This document shows positions 34,734-45,647 of a stretch of 64,000 nucleotides of DNA, piece by piece; positions within the stretch are counted from its first letter, which is position 1; every line of letters starts with the position of its first letter. A program made the position numbers and the translations under genes. The notes under the pieces were generated by a model. It saw only the letters and a list, made by a program, of their open reading frames with translations. It was not told the origin of the DNA and did not search any database. Origin of the DNA: Diadophis punctatus similis (Eukaryota; Chordata; Lepidosauria; Squamata; Dipsadidae); contig JALIGW010000001.1 of the NCBI GenBank assembly GCA_023053685.1, forward strand, positions 224,338,434 through 224,402,433. Direction: 5' to 3'.

Positions 34734-35587
34734 CAGTGTTTCCCAAACTTTTGACATATGTGTACCCCTTCTATAATTTTCGTAACGCTGAGTACCCCTC
34801 ATAAAATACATATGCTTTAATAAAAATAAAATTATATTTATTTTTTATTTTGTTGGTACATACGCAAAATAATGCATAATAACGACTTTGAGAAATATCA
34901 GATAATAACATCTGTTTTACATTATTAGACATATCAATGATTCGTCGATGAACTGTATTATTTGAGAGAGGAACGCGGTCAAAAGTTTGTTTCGCTCTAT
35001 CTCCTATCATTACTTCTGCCATTATCTTGGCTGCAGGCTTGATTAAAATTTCGCCAATGGTTTCCGCTGCACTACATTTGGCAATTAAAAGCGACACGCG
35101 ATACGAAGCTTCTAGTATTTTTTGATTGTCACCTCCTGTCAAACCCCGCACTATATATTATATAATCTCTGTTAGGGATAAAAATTGTATTTTATAAAAA
35201 TAATCAAAATCAGTGGAACTTACTAAAGCACGATAACAGGCGCCCGGAACTAACTATTAAAGAAGTAATTCTCCAACGTTTAAATAGCTCCGCGGCTCAA
35301 CGTCAACTGTTAATGTTCCCGCAGTTTAAAAATGGCCGAACCCGAGCTGCGCGAAGGATGCGCAGAAGTTCCCGCCATAATGAGTTGCGATACGATGTAC
35401 GATGGCCCCAGTTCCCATGTAAAAACTGCGATACGCACCTATTTCTTTCCTTGTTGTGTGGGCGCAGCTAAGCACGGTACAGTGGATATTCCCACGTGAT
35501 CCCCACCAAACTCCGGTGCAATGCGTACCCCCACCAAACTCTTCCCGTACCCCTGGGGGTACGCATACCACACTTTGGGAAACACTG
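34734..35587 (-). mobile_element. hAT element with residual transposase sequence, nested in SINE
   Basis: Ends CAGTGTTTCCCAAACTTT and CACTTTGGGAAACACTG with target duplications ACTTAGAA / ACTTAGAG (34726-34733, 35588-35595). Unlike the other short hAT-like copies here it retains protein-coding sequence (next entry). It is therefore a deletion derivative of an autonomous element. Confidence 0.88.
34771..35151 (-). pseudogene. hAT (Charlie/ZBED5-like) transposase fragment
   Basis: The frame contains ASYRVSLLIAKCSAAETIGE, KPAAKIMAEVMIGDRA and VPLSNNTVHRRIIDMSNNVK, the block found ahead of the catalytic domain in hAT-Charlie transposases and in domesticated ZBED5/FAM200-type proteins. The BED finger and the DDE catalytic region are missing; the last 30 residues are probably beyond the true end. 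Non-functional fragment. Confidence 0.75.
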
Positions 35588-35924
35588 ACTTAGAGAGTGA
35601 AACAAAGCACTATGGAGCAATACATAAGTCTAAATGCTAGTGTTATTGCTATTGGAGTAAGTTTCTAGTGCTCAGTGTTATGGCAATACGCTTAAATAAC
35701 AATGAACAATTACATAGTAGTAACAATTTATAAGGTCATAATTCTGAAGAGCAGACTTCATTCAGAAGCTGGCTGTTAAAACTCCAGTGAAGCTTGTGTG
35801 AACAAATCATAGATTCAGAGGGCACAAACAAGTGTGCTACTTGTTGCTGAGGGTTTAAAATCAGTTAATTTAAGTCTCAGTAAATGTTATGGTAAGCTAT
35901 AGGGATAGGGTGGGGGTTATGCCT

Positions 35925-36145
35925 TTGAAACAGTCTTGACTCCTGATGACTCTCTGGACTAATCCCTGCAGTTTTCTTGGCAAGACTTTGGAAGTGGTTT
36001 GCTGTTGCCTTCTTTCTCGAGCTGGGAATAAATGACTGGCCCAAGATCACCCAACTGGATTGCTTCCTAAGGGGGTACCAGAACTCAGAATTTCCTGATT
36101 TCTAGCCTGATGCCTTAACCATTGCACCAAACTTGGCTATAAAGA
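35925..36145 (-). mobile_element. tRNA-derived SINE (- strand)
   Basis: On the - strand: GGTGCAATGGTTAAGGCATC (A-box region), AATTCTGAGTTCTGGTACCC (B-box region), then GTTGGGTGATCTTGGGCCAG and TTGCCAAGAAAACTGCAGGG. This is a second SINE type, distinct from the one at 34560. Confidence 0.7.
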
Positions 36146-36189
36146 CTGGCAACATCTAACCTGCAGTACTGTCATCACAATAGAAAATT

Positions 36190-36700
36190 CTTGACTTGCC
36201 TATTGGATCCAGACAATGGCCTTCATGTGCCTTCTTCCTGGTGTTCTCTTCTTTCCTATGAACATAAATTGTTTCAACTCCTACTCTCAAAACGACGCTA
36301 TAGAGCACTGCACACCAAGACAACTAGACACAAGAACAGTTTTCCCCCGAACACCATCACTCTGCTAAACAAATAATTCCCTCACCACTGTCAAACTATT
36401 CACTAAGGCTGCATTACTATTACTATTACTCTTCTCATCATTCCTATCACCCATCTTCTCCCACTTATGACTGTATGACTGTAACTTGTTGCTTGTATCA
36501 TGACGATTTATATTAATATTGATTGTTTCCTGATTTCTTATTTGTACCCTATGACAATAATTAAGGGCTGTACCTCATGATTCTTGACAAACGTATCTTT
36601 TCTTTTATGTACACTGAGAGCCTATGCACCAAAGACAAATTCCTTGTGTGTTCAATCACACTTGGCCAATAAAGAATTCTATTCTATTCTAAAAAACAAA
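36190..36700 (+). mobile_element. LINE 3' end (Rex1/CR1-like)
   Basis: A short C-terminal reading (KTTRHKNSFPPNTITLLNK then stop near 36374) is followed by a 3' UTR ending ACACTTGGCCAATAAAGAA and ATTCTATTCTATTCT, a terminus common in squamate LINEs. 5'-truncated; lies in PGGHG intron 4. Confidence 0.7.
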
Positions 36701-37069
36701 CAAACATGTGGATGAATACTGAAGGTGCTGAATTCAACCCCTCCCCCATGAGTTTTACCCCATTTGACCCAAGTGAAGAGTTTTGTGGGGAACCACAACT
36801 TAACAACAGCAAGAACTATTCTTTGTCAACTGAACAAGGCACAGAATGACATTGAAAAGTTGCCTTCCCTCACTGAGGACAGAAACTGGATTGAGCAAAC
36901 GAGGCCAATGGCCGTTCTCTAGCAGGCTGTTCTGTCATGCAGCAAGAAGCTGCCCATTCCTGAAGAAAGCATTCTCTGGATTTGAAAGCCTTCAAAGAAA
37001 GGAAACATTTTACAATTTAATATTCCTTGACCTTATCATTTTATTTTATGTTGGTTTTGATTGTGGCAG

Positions 37070-37201
37070 GGTGCAAAGTTTCCCTGGGAGAGTGCGGCAA
37101 CGGGCCGAGAGGTCTGCCCTGAGAAAATTTATGGAGATGAGGAGATCCACGTCAATGGAGATGTGATGCTGGCCTTCGAGCAATATTTCTGCATCACTCA
37201 G
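37070..37201 (+). CDS. PGGHG: PGGHG coding exon 5
   Basis: Acceptor GATTGTGGCAG ends at 37069; donor GTAGCT at 37202; 44 codons, phase 0 to 0. It reads [20 protein letters not shown] and [20 protein letters not shown], matching the family segment with the PWES and HVNG motifs that line the substrate pocket. Intact. Confidence 0.94.
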
Positions 37202-37336
37202 GTAGCTGGGGCTGGGCTTGGAGTAGCCACTGTTGCCTCCCGTCCTGCTCCCATTTTTGCCATTAAACCTGGTTAGCTTGTTTGAGTCAGATGGGGCACT
37301 GCAGGGTCCATGGAATCTCTCCTGATGCGCTTCTAG

Positions 37337-37448
37337 GACTTGAAGCTCTTTCAGCAGGAAGGTGGCTGGGATGTAGTCCAGGCTATCGCTCAATACTGGT
37401 GCAGCCGAGTTGTGTGGAACTCTGAGGAAGAAAACTATCACATTGTGG
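37337..37448 (+). CDS. PGGHG: PGGHG coding exon 6
   Basis: Acceptor GCTTCTAG ends at 37336; donor GTAAGT at 37449; leaves in phase 1. It reads [20 protein letters not shown] and [17 protein letters not shown], the conserved GGWD and WCSR helices. Only 135 bp separate it from exon 5. Confidence 0.94.
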
Positions 37449-37479
37449 GTAAGTGTGTAAGGGAACTCCTGAGCAGGGT

Positions 37480-37615
37480 AGCAATAGCAATAGCACTTAG
37501 ACTTATATACCGCTTCACAGTGCTTTACAGCCCTCTCTAAGCAGTTTACAGAGTCAGCAATTTGGGTCCTCATTTTACCCACCTCGGAAGGATAGAAGTC
37601 AATTCAGTGCATCTC
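37480..37615 (-). mobile_element. Sauria-like SINE 3' part (- strand)
   Basis: AGCAATAGCAATAGCACTTA, TATACCGCTTCACAGTGCTT and CCTCATTTTACCCACCTCGG are the reverse complement of the SINE tail seen at 34660-35665. 5'-truncated; in intron 6, starting 31 bp after the exon 6 donor. Confidence 0.85.
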
Positions 37616-37888
37616 CTCTAGCAGCTACAGCTGATGAGGCAGAACCTGTAATGATAGGTGGGAACGACCTTGGGGGACAGGAGGAAGAACAGTAAAGGAT
37701 TTTTTAATGCCCAAATGGATTGTAACCAATATGCACCCTTGAACCTTCATCCATCAATACTTATTCTAAGAGTTATTCGGAGGGGGGGAGATTGGGCAGC
37801 TTATAAGTGTCCATTCCTAACCATGAGGACCTCACAGTGGTGCCTATGGAAGGGCTGCTGTGTTCTAAAAATGTCTGCCTCCTTTCAG

Positions 37889-37961
37889 GTGTGATGCCCC
37901 CAGATGAATATCATTGCACTGTAGATAATTCTGTGTATACAAATGCAGTTGCCCAGAGGAG
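37889..37961 (+). CDS. PGGHG: PGGHG coding exon 7 with catalytic Glu
   Basis: Acceptor CTCCTTTCAG ends at 37888; donor GTAAGA at 37962; phase 1 in, phase 2 out. The frame reads GVMPPDEYHCTVDNSVYTNA. Glu in PDEYH (residue 428 here) corresponds to human Glu430, the second required carboxylate. Intact. Confidence 0.94.
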
Positions 37962-38119
37962 GTAAGAGATTTCCACTGATCCTGCTTCTCTGCCCTTCTC
38001 CTTCCAAAAATTCTTATCTTCTTCCAGAATTGCTATTCTTTCTTTATGTCCTTTGGCTTTTTTCTACTTTAGACTTTTTTATGGTTAACATTGAATTCAC
38101 TTTCTTAATGCATTTGTTA

Positions 38120-38520
38120 TCTATTATAAATTTAAATACTTACAACCGTTCATTTAGTGTCCGTTGAAAGTTATAACATCACTGAAAACAATGACCTATG
38201 ACCTTTTTTCACACGACGGTTGCTGCATCCTCATGGTCACATGATCAAAATTCAGATGCTTGGCAACTGGTTCATATTTATAACTGTTGTAGGATCCCAG
38301 GGTCATGCGATCCCCTTTTGCGACCTGCTGACAAGCCAAGTCAATGGGGAAGCCAGGTTCATTTAACAACTGTGTTACTAATTTAACAACTGTGGTGATT
38401 CACTTAACAACTGTGGCAAGAAAGGCCGTAAAATGGCGCAAAACTCACTTAACAAATGTTTCATTTAGCAACAGAAATTTTGGGCTCGATTGTGGTCATA
38501 AGTTGAGGATTACCTGCAAT
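38120..38520 (+). mobile_element. About 400-bp DNA-element-like repeat, copy 1 (PGGHG intron 7)
   Basis: Contains GGTTGCTGCATCCTCATGGT, GATGCTTGGCAACTGGTTCA, GATTCACTTAACAACTGTGG and ends TAAGTTGAGGATTACCTG. The same order of blocks recurs at 42593-42980. The reverse of the right end occurs at the left end in related copies, so it is probably a terminal-inverted-repeat element. Confidence 0.75.
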
Positions 38521-39769
38521 TTAAAAGCTCTTTGGCCTGCTCTATCCTTCAGGAGTGTAAAGCATAATTACGATAGGCTGAGCTTCATGTCATACTTTAG
38601 TCTGGCTGGCTGGGGAGTTTCATCTCTTCAACCCAACTCTTGGGAAGATGCTTTGAATTTTCTGGTCCAAAGTCCAAACCAAGTGCAGTATATTTGTCAA
38701 CTCCCTCTTCCATCCCACTTCCAGTTGACACAGAATTTACTTTCTGGTTTCCAGGAGGTTCAAATGCAGCAATGGTTTAAGACTAACCTTCCCCTCCCCC
38801 TCTCCCTCCTCACCCCCTTTGAGAAAGATACTGCCCATGTAAAGAAAGGAAAGGAGACCAATCAAATGCAAATAGAGTAAGATTTTTTTGTAAGGATATT
38901 GTGTCTTACGAAATATATATTTTTTGCAAAACTTCCCCTAACTGGTTTGAATAATATATTTATATACTGTATTTTATACATAATATTTTCAAATTTAGTT
39001 CATGTGTGACTGTTGTTTACAAATGTGTTTCTCTAACTTTAGATTTTGTCATTACGTCCCTAACAGTTAGTGCCAGAGAAGTGTGGGAAGTGTGGGCCAG
39101 TTACGGAATCAGAAAATTCCAAATTTGGAAGGTTCCAGTCTAATCGTCCACATTGCACAAAAAAACCTCCATTAAGTAATCCATGAGTGTTGGCTGTCCA
39201 AGATCTCAGGCCCCATGATCATTTAAAGACAGGAATGGAAATACACAGATGATAAACTTGAAAATGTTGCTGCTGATTTTCTTGGTTTCATTGGAAGCCA
39301 TCTCTTTGAAATTTATGAAAGAGTAACAGCATTTTTCAGAAATCAATATTCTGCTCTCAAGTAAGGCTGGTAAACAGCAGGTTGAAATACAATTGCAAAC
39401 CTTGAGTAGATACTTTTTGAGACTGTTAATGTAAGAACATTTTTTACTAGAGGAAGTCCACAAAACTTCTTTAAGTGACATATAACTGATTTGTGTCCTG
39501 CAACAAAATTATGCCATTGTACCTTTGGGATGGCATTTAATTTCACAGGAGTAAACATTAAGCAAGTATGACATCGAAGTGATTAAACATGTGTTGGGAG
39601 GAATAATTTAATACCTCTTTAATACCAATCAGGAGCAACCTCAAAGCAAAATAAGTGCCCCAAATATACTGATGTTGTCTTTTAAAACACTCAATGTCAG
39701 CCTTTTTCCAATTTGTAATTCTCTGCTAGGTTAACTCAGCTAGATCTTTTTCTCTCCATACCGTTTCAG

Positions 39770-39906
39770 CTTAAAATTTGCAATTGACTTGGGCTCCCAG
39801 TTGCATTTTGTTGTGCCCGAAGAGTGGAAGGAGATTATGAAGAAACTTAAAGTGCCTTTGGATAAGAGCAGACGTTACCATCCAGAATATGATGGATATT
39901 GTCCAG
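39770..39906 (+). CDS. PGGHG: PGGHG coding exon 8
   Basis: Acceptor ACCGTTTCAG ends at 39769; donor GTGAGG at 39907; phase 2 in, phase 1 out. It reads SLKFAIDLGSQL, EEWKEIMKKLKVPLD and YHPEYDGYCPG, matching human residues of about 448-494. In human the next residues are EVVKQADVV; no such exon follows here before 41138. Confidence 0.92.
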
Positions 39907-41137
39907 GTGAGGGATTCAGAAGAAGAAACCAAGGTGTTCATCCTATCTTTAACACCTGAAGGTCAAATTGTTCACCTAATCATGAGAATGTAACCATCAC
40001 CCAACCTGCATGCTAATGTGGAGGGCGTCAAGTCAACATTTTGCCCAACACTCAGTAGTCAATATTTTTGCATTCTTGCTCAGGGATGTGCTTTCTCTGA
40101 TGTGGGAATGGGGATGCGGAGAAGAATAGTGTAAAGCCAAGAGATTTTCCTTTTCCTCTCACCAACAAAAAAAGGTGGGGGAGGGAACAAGCTTCCCCCA
40201 CTGCAGGAGCTGTGCATGGGCAGATGCTTCCAACTGCAGTCATCAAACTCCTTTTGTTTCTGCTCATCAGAAATACCATTAGCTGAACAGCCAGTATCCC
40301 TCAAGCAGGGATACTGAGATTAAGACAATCTTGTCTTTTCCCACGAAGTGCACTGATGATGTTACCTAGTTTGGTAATGAAACATCTGAAAGAAAACAAC
40401 CAAGCTCAGAGAGCACCAAGGACATCACAATTCAACCCTGAGCTACAAATATTCTCTTCCATCAGTACTTTGTTTTGTTTTGCTGATGTTTCTCCACAGA
40501 ATAGTATGTGCATAGATGATGCAAAAATCAAGTTGCAAAATGCATCGGCCACTCTAGCCAGCAGGATCAACTTTGGCCTGGTAACTCTCCAGAGTTTCTG
40601 GAAATGTATTCTACTATTAACTCTGGCTTTTTGGCTTTAACATTCCTTTTAATTTAATTATTTAATTAAATTTAATTGAACGTTCTTATAGGGCGCCCCA
40701 CTCCCGTGGGACTCAGGGTGGCGTACAATACAGAGAAGAACAATTCATAAAAGCAGTTATAAAAACAACATAATAACAATTAAAAGATTATAAAAAAGAT
40801 TAAAAATCATCTATCATTCATACTGGGGGGAGACCAAATATGTTCTAATTGGTCTCACTTTCACCCCGCCTGCCGGAAGAGCCATATTTTTATTGCTTTA
40901 CAGAAGGCAATAAACTAGTTAATTTAACTTGGACCTTAATAATTTTGTTTGCCATCCCACCACTCCCATCAAGCTTTGGAAGAACTTATTCTTGGACTCT
41001 GCTTTAAAATCACTTGTTCGGGAAAGAATGGTAATCTTGAATGATAGCCTGGGTGATTATCTGCATCCTATTCCAAGGCTTGTCATAATGTAAGGGATTC
41101 CCTATTCTAGCCACTGAGTTCTTTCTGCTCTTCTTAG
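39907..41137 (+). other. Interval where PGGHG exons for about residues 495-603 are absent
   Basis: The 1,231 bp between exon 8 and the next recognisable exon contain a dispersed-repeat fragment (40345-40455) and an L2-type LINE 3' end, but nothing resembling the expected VKQADVV, GYP, MTW or WTENADG segment in any frame. These residues are needed to bridge phase 1 (exon 8) to phase 2 (next exon). Confidence 0.8.
40670..40915 (-). mobile_element. L2-type LINE 3' end (- strand)
   Basis: On the - strand: CTTCTGTAAAGCAATAAAAA, GGCTCTTCCGGCAGGCGGGG, then GTACGCCACCCTGAGTCCCA, GGGCGCCCTATAAGAACG and AATTTAATTAAA. This is the same 3' tail type as at 6840-7353. 5'-truncated. Confidence 0.8.
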
Positions 41138-41352
41138 GATCTCCAGAAGCTGCCTGAAGTTTGACCCTGTTTATCCCGATGACATAAAGCAGCTGAACAT
41201 TACTGGAATTTGCTACTTAGGAAGCAAGCTGGATTTCACCTTCACCAAAGAAAAAATCACCATCAAAATGACCAAGTCTTCTCCCGATTTACACTTATCT
41301 GTTCTGGAGGTGGTACTGGCTGGAACAGGAGAGCATCTGTCCTTAAAAGAAG
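41138..41352 (+). CDS. PGGHG: PGGHG penultimate recognised coding exon (C-terminal domain)
   Basis: Acceptor GCTCTTCTTAG ends at 41137; donor GT at 41353; needs two bases from upstream (an Arg codon xxG) and leaves in phase 1. It reads ISRSCLKFDPVYPDDI, NITGICYLGSKLDFTFTKE and KITIKMTKSSPDL, the C-terminal beta-sandwich of the enzyme. Joined directly to exon 8 it would be read out of frame and stop within seven codons (GSPEAA then TGA). Confidence 0.9.
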
Positions 41353-42210
41353 GTGTTGCATTGCTATAATATGAATAGCCCACATTGTCCCTTACTATTT
41401 AAGAACTTTATATCGCTAGCACTACTAGACTAGCACTCAGGATGGCCTTTGGGCATTCATATTTGTTAAAGCTGGAACTGAGCCAATCTAGATCCATAGC
41501 CAGTCAAAAACTGAGATCAGTCCCTATAGATGAAAAACAAAATCTATATTAAAATATGTGTAATGACTTTCTCAGGACAGCTGAAGAATCTGATAAATGA
41601 ATGCCAGACATATCTATGACATGATTTCTCTGATGATTTCCCCTCTTTTCATAACACATGGCTCTATTTTCTCTGGATTTTCCGTGTGGGAATCCAGTCA
41701 AACCAAACCTAGCTAAACAATTATAGCTGGCAACCCTTGAGAACTTTAGGTGTTGATGCAAGTCCTCGAGTTCCAACTCTTGTTCCAGAGCTCCTAGAAG
41801 AAAATGCATAGCAAGAACCCTGTTTAGCTAAGGTCTAGATATTGACACCTAAAAATAATGTTAGGCAGTACGCCAGTAGCCATTGCTTTGTGTGGGGAAA
41901 GGTATAGACGCTCTTCAGGGTGGAATCTGTCTGATCTACCAGATCATGTTAAGTGCAACAGTGTTCCCCAATTGCTAACTGGAAATTTTGAAATTCAGGT
42001 TTCTAGAAGAGAGCAATTTGGAGGACCTGGACTACAAGCAGCTTTATTCCTGACTTTTGGCCATCAATGTGGCTGACGGAAGTAGGAATTAATAACAGCT
42101 GGAAATGTGTAGGTTCTCCAATTCTGTTCTCCAAGTGTACATGGAGAAGTAGCAGAAATGAAGAGGTTTCAATCACTATTTTACATGCTATGTCTTTCTT
42201 TTCATTTCAG

Positions 42211-42261
42211 GGCAAAGTGTCTCCTTTACAACTGCTGGTTGGATTCAGAAAGAACCTGTTC

Positions 42262-42269
<8 letters not shown>
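42211..42269 (+). CDS. PGGHG: PGGHG terminal coding exon
   Basis: Acceptor CTTTTCATTTCAG ends at 42210; phase 1 in. It reads GQSVSFTTAGWIQKEPVLP and stops at TGA 42267-42269. The G-x-x-V-S-F-x-x-A-G-x-I-Q pattern matches the human C-terminal exon, which continues some 60 residues further. The stop lies within or at the edge of a SINE that begins about here. Confidence 0.85.
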
Positions 42270-42545
<276 letters not shown>

Positions 42546-42592
42546 TAAGGGGTACAATATCATTTGTACAGTGTAATTCTTGCATTAGAGGT

Positions 42593-42980
42593 AATCCTCG
42601 ATTTACAACAGTTCATTTTGTGACCATTCAAAGTTACAAAGGCACTGAAAAAAACTGACATGACCATTTTTCCCACTTACAACCGTTGCAGCATCCCCGT
42701 GGTCACGTGATCAAATCCAGATGCTTGGCAACTGACTCATATTTATGACGGTTGCAGTGCCTTGGGGTCATGTGATCAGCTGCGACCTTCTGACAAGCAA
42801 AGTCAATGGGAAAACCAGATTCACTTAGCAGCCATGTTACTAAACTAACAACTGCAGTGATTCACTTAACAACTGTGGCAAGAAAGGTCATAAAATGGGG
42901 CAAAATTCACTTAACAAATTTTCCCTTAGCAACAGAAATGTTGGGCTTAATTGTGGTCATAAGTCAAGGACTACCTGTAA
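42593..42980 (+). mobile_element. About 390-bp DNA-element-like repeat, copy 2
   Basis: GGTAATCCTCGATTTACAAC at the left and TAAGTCAAGGACTACCTG at the right are inverted ends; the internal blocks are the same as at 38120-38520. No clear flanking duplication was found. Confidence 0.8.
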
Positions 42981-44062
42981 TTATTTTCTCTTTGCAACTC
43001 ATCAGAATTATAAAGTACAATATTATTTTGCTAGCCAAATTACCTCAGTAGATGACTTTGTAAATAACTGGTATTGTATAAGCTATTTCCATTTCTTTGG
43101 AACGTGTTTGTGAAGGGCCTTTGCGTGGTTTTCCAACATTTCTGATTTGTTTTTCGTAGTTATCCAGACATTTATGACATTCAGTTTGTGAAATAAGGAT
43201 CTAGAGCTCATGAAATGCCTGAAATGTTTCTTCACTGACATGAAAGCTCTGCTTTTCAATATCAGTTCTGTGGTAATTAGGTTGGAATCTAGTCCTACCT
43301 CACTCGTGCCTATTGGGAGTCAAAATCTACACTGAGGCATTTTTCATTCTGGTAATATCTTCGGAGGAGGGAGGGCAATCCATATTTGGATAGCCAAAGT
43401 AAACAAACTCAAAAGAATGTGCAAATTGAATTCTCTAGAAATTTCCATCAATAATGTCATTCAGCCATTAAGATATAATCATAAGGGAGAATGCTCCCAA
43501 ATAATTAAGCCAGATATTTCATCCACAAGCTCTGAACTTCACAGTCAATCTCAAGAGAAACATGTATTGTAAACAGATATTCCTTCTCCTGAAGTTGCTC
43601 CCCAATCCTATTTTTTTCTGACTTCCTGCCTAATGGAGCAGTACTGAGGGAGGTCAAATTCCTTGTGTCGGGTTTTGTGACACTGGCCCTCTATTACCTC
43701 CTGTGGCTTTCTTCTGTGTGAACTTGCACATCGGTGGTGGTTGCAAATGTTTGGAATGAAGCAGGGGCTTCTTTGGGTACAGAAGACAATCTGTGGATTT
43801 CAGGATCCCATTTAGCCCCTTCTTTTTTTTCCAAAAAATTTTTATTGTGGTTTTTTTCCATTTATCAAATTTCCATAGTTTTTACATAACTCTGCTCATT
43901 TACCTATTATTTACATATCAATTTTTTATATCATTATATTCAACTTTAGAGTGTTTCCTACATAATTTTACATAACTGTACTTATTTACCTATTATTTAC
44001 ATATCTTGTTTTTACATATCATTATATCCAAATTTGAAATATTTCATACATAACTTTTACAT

Positions 44063-44588
44063 CAGTGGTGGCGAACCTTTTTAGGCTCGCGTGCCAAAAA
44101 GGGGGGGCGCTCGCGCGCGCTCGCCTGCCCACACCCATTCCCTCCCCCCACGCATGCGCACAACACCCCCCATGCTGCCCCCTGCGCATGCGCACACACC
44201 CCCCCCCCACGCAAAGGCTTACCGGAGCCTGGGACGACGAAACCGGCAAACCGGAAGTGCAAAAAAAAGCACCAAAAAAAGTGTGCTGTTTTTTGCACTC
44301 CGGAGGGTTCAGGGAAGCTCCCTGAAGCTCCGGAATGCAAAAAACTACAAAACGGACAAACCGGAAGTGCGGAAAAGTGCACTTCCGGTTTGTCCGTTTT
44401 GTAGTTTTTTGCATTCCGGAGCTTCAGGGAGCTTCCCTGAACCCTCCAGAGTGCAAAAAACAGCTCACCGGCAAACCGGAAGTGCGTTTTTCCGCACTTC
44501 CCGTTTGCCAGTGGGCAACCCTCGCGTGCCGGCCGCTATGGCTCCGCGTGCCACCTGTGGCACGCGTGCCATAGGTTCGCCACCACGG
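44063..44588 (-). mobile_element. Non-autonomous hAT element, CAGTGATGGCGAACC family, copy 3
   Basis: Ends CAGTGGTGGCGAACC and GGTTCGCCACCACGG, flanked by TTTTACAT / GTTTACAT (44055-44062, 44589-44596; one mismatch). Same orientation as copy 1. It contains a near-perfect 180-bp palindrome not seen in the other copies. Confidence 0.88.
44285..44464. repeat. Near-perfect palindrome, arms of about 89 bp
   Basis: GCTGTTTTTTGCACTCCGGA at the left and TCCAGAGTGCAAAAAACAGC at the right, meeting around 44374 with essentially no loop. Each arm contains CCGGAAGTGC and CCGGAATGCAAAAAAC-type blocks. Only one or two mismatches are visible. Confidence 0.88.
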
Positions 44589-45207
44589 GTTTACATCTTC
44601 TTTCATTCTAATCCATATATATTCCATACTTTTTCAATATATATTTTACTTTACTCTTATGTTTGCCCTTTTTTCCATATTACATAATATTGCATACCAT
44701 TTTTTCCATATTACATAATATTCTGAATTCATTTGTCCTTTCAATTCAATAGTTAACTTGTCCATTTCTGCACAATCATATATTTTTCTTATTACCAAGC
44801 TTTCCGAGGGTATGTTTTTTGTTTCCAACATTGCGCAAACACTATTCTTGCTGCCATTATGATATGTAAATTAATATATATGGTAGCTTTATTATAGTCT
44901 CCTTTAGTAATCCCCAGCAAGAATAATTCTGGTGTAAACTCTATTTGAAGGCCTATTATTTCTTGGATCCATCTATGTATTTTTGCTCAATATTTCTTTG
45001 TCTCCGTACATGACCACCATGTGTGATAAAAAGTGCCTTGTTTTTGACCGCATTTCCAAAAGTTTGGTTCCAGGTTTGGATAGATTTTCGCCAGTCTTGC
45101 TGGTGCCATATACCATCTATAAAACATTTTATATTGGTTTTCTTTATATTTTGCTGATTTTGTTATTTTGTAATTTCTAATCCATATTTTCCCCCAATCA
45201 TCTAATT

Positions 45208-45640
45208 CTATGTTATGTTAAATATTTTTGTCCAAGCTATCACAGTTCTTTTCACTATGTCTTCTGCTCTGTCAAATTCTAAAAGGTACCTATAAATTTT
45301 TGTTATTAATTTTTCATCTGGGTCCGTCAATATTTTATCTAGTTGGTGTGGAACTGTCTCGAAACCACATTCTTCTTTATCTTTTTTGTGTTGTGATTGG
45401 ATTTGCATATACGGCCACCAATCTATTGTTATACGCTGGTCTTCCAACTGTTGTCTGTTTTTTTAAATTTCCTTGTCCATCTAAAAGTTGTTTGTAATTA
45501 ACCATCTTGTTTGGGTCTAATGTGTTTAAATGAATTGTTGCTTCCATTGGGGATACCCACCTAGGGACTTTCATATAATATTTTCTTTTAGTTTCTTGCC
45601 ATACTTGCATTAAGGCTTCTCTTACTTTATGTCTCTTAAA
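45208..45640 (-). pseudogene. L1 ORF2 C-terminal region
   Basis: Two overlapping - strand pieces, in 45377-45640 (WQETKRKYYMKVPRWVSPME) and 45208-45447 (DQRITIDWWPYMQIQSQHKK, ...PDEKLITKIYRYL). These are typical of the poorly conserved C-terminal part of vertebrate L1 ORF2. Frameshifted. Confidence 0.65.
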
Positions 45641-45647
45641 ATAGGTA

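Larger units (their letters stand above)
34560..35665 (+). mobile_element. tRNA-derived SINE (Sauria-like), interrupted by a hAT element
   Basis: The 5' part (34560-34733) starts GGAGCCCTGGTGGCACAG with tRNA-like A and B boxes and runs into GAGGTTGGTAAAATGAGGAG and GGGGGCAATATGCTG. The tail (35588-35665) resumes with ACTTAGAGAGTGAAACAAAG and TAAGTCTAAATGCTAGTG. The BovB-like tail fits squamate Sauria SINEs. The hAT element sits exactly in the CACTTAGA motif. Confidence 0.85.
33763..37069 (+). other. PGGHG intron 4, transposon-rich
   Basis: A 3.3-kb intron holding a foldback repeat, a SINE split by a hAT element, a second SINE on the - strand and a LINE 3' end (separate entries). The remainder is unassigned AT-rich sequence. 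Confidence 0.8.

Noticed and set aside
39206..39558. Possible additional LRR or PGGHG exon on either strand
   Set aside because: No 171-bp exon signature, no suitable splice pair and no PGGHG motif.
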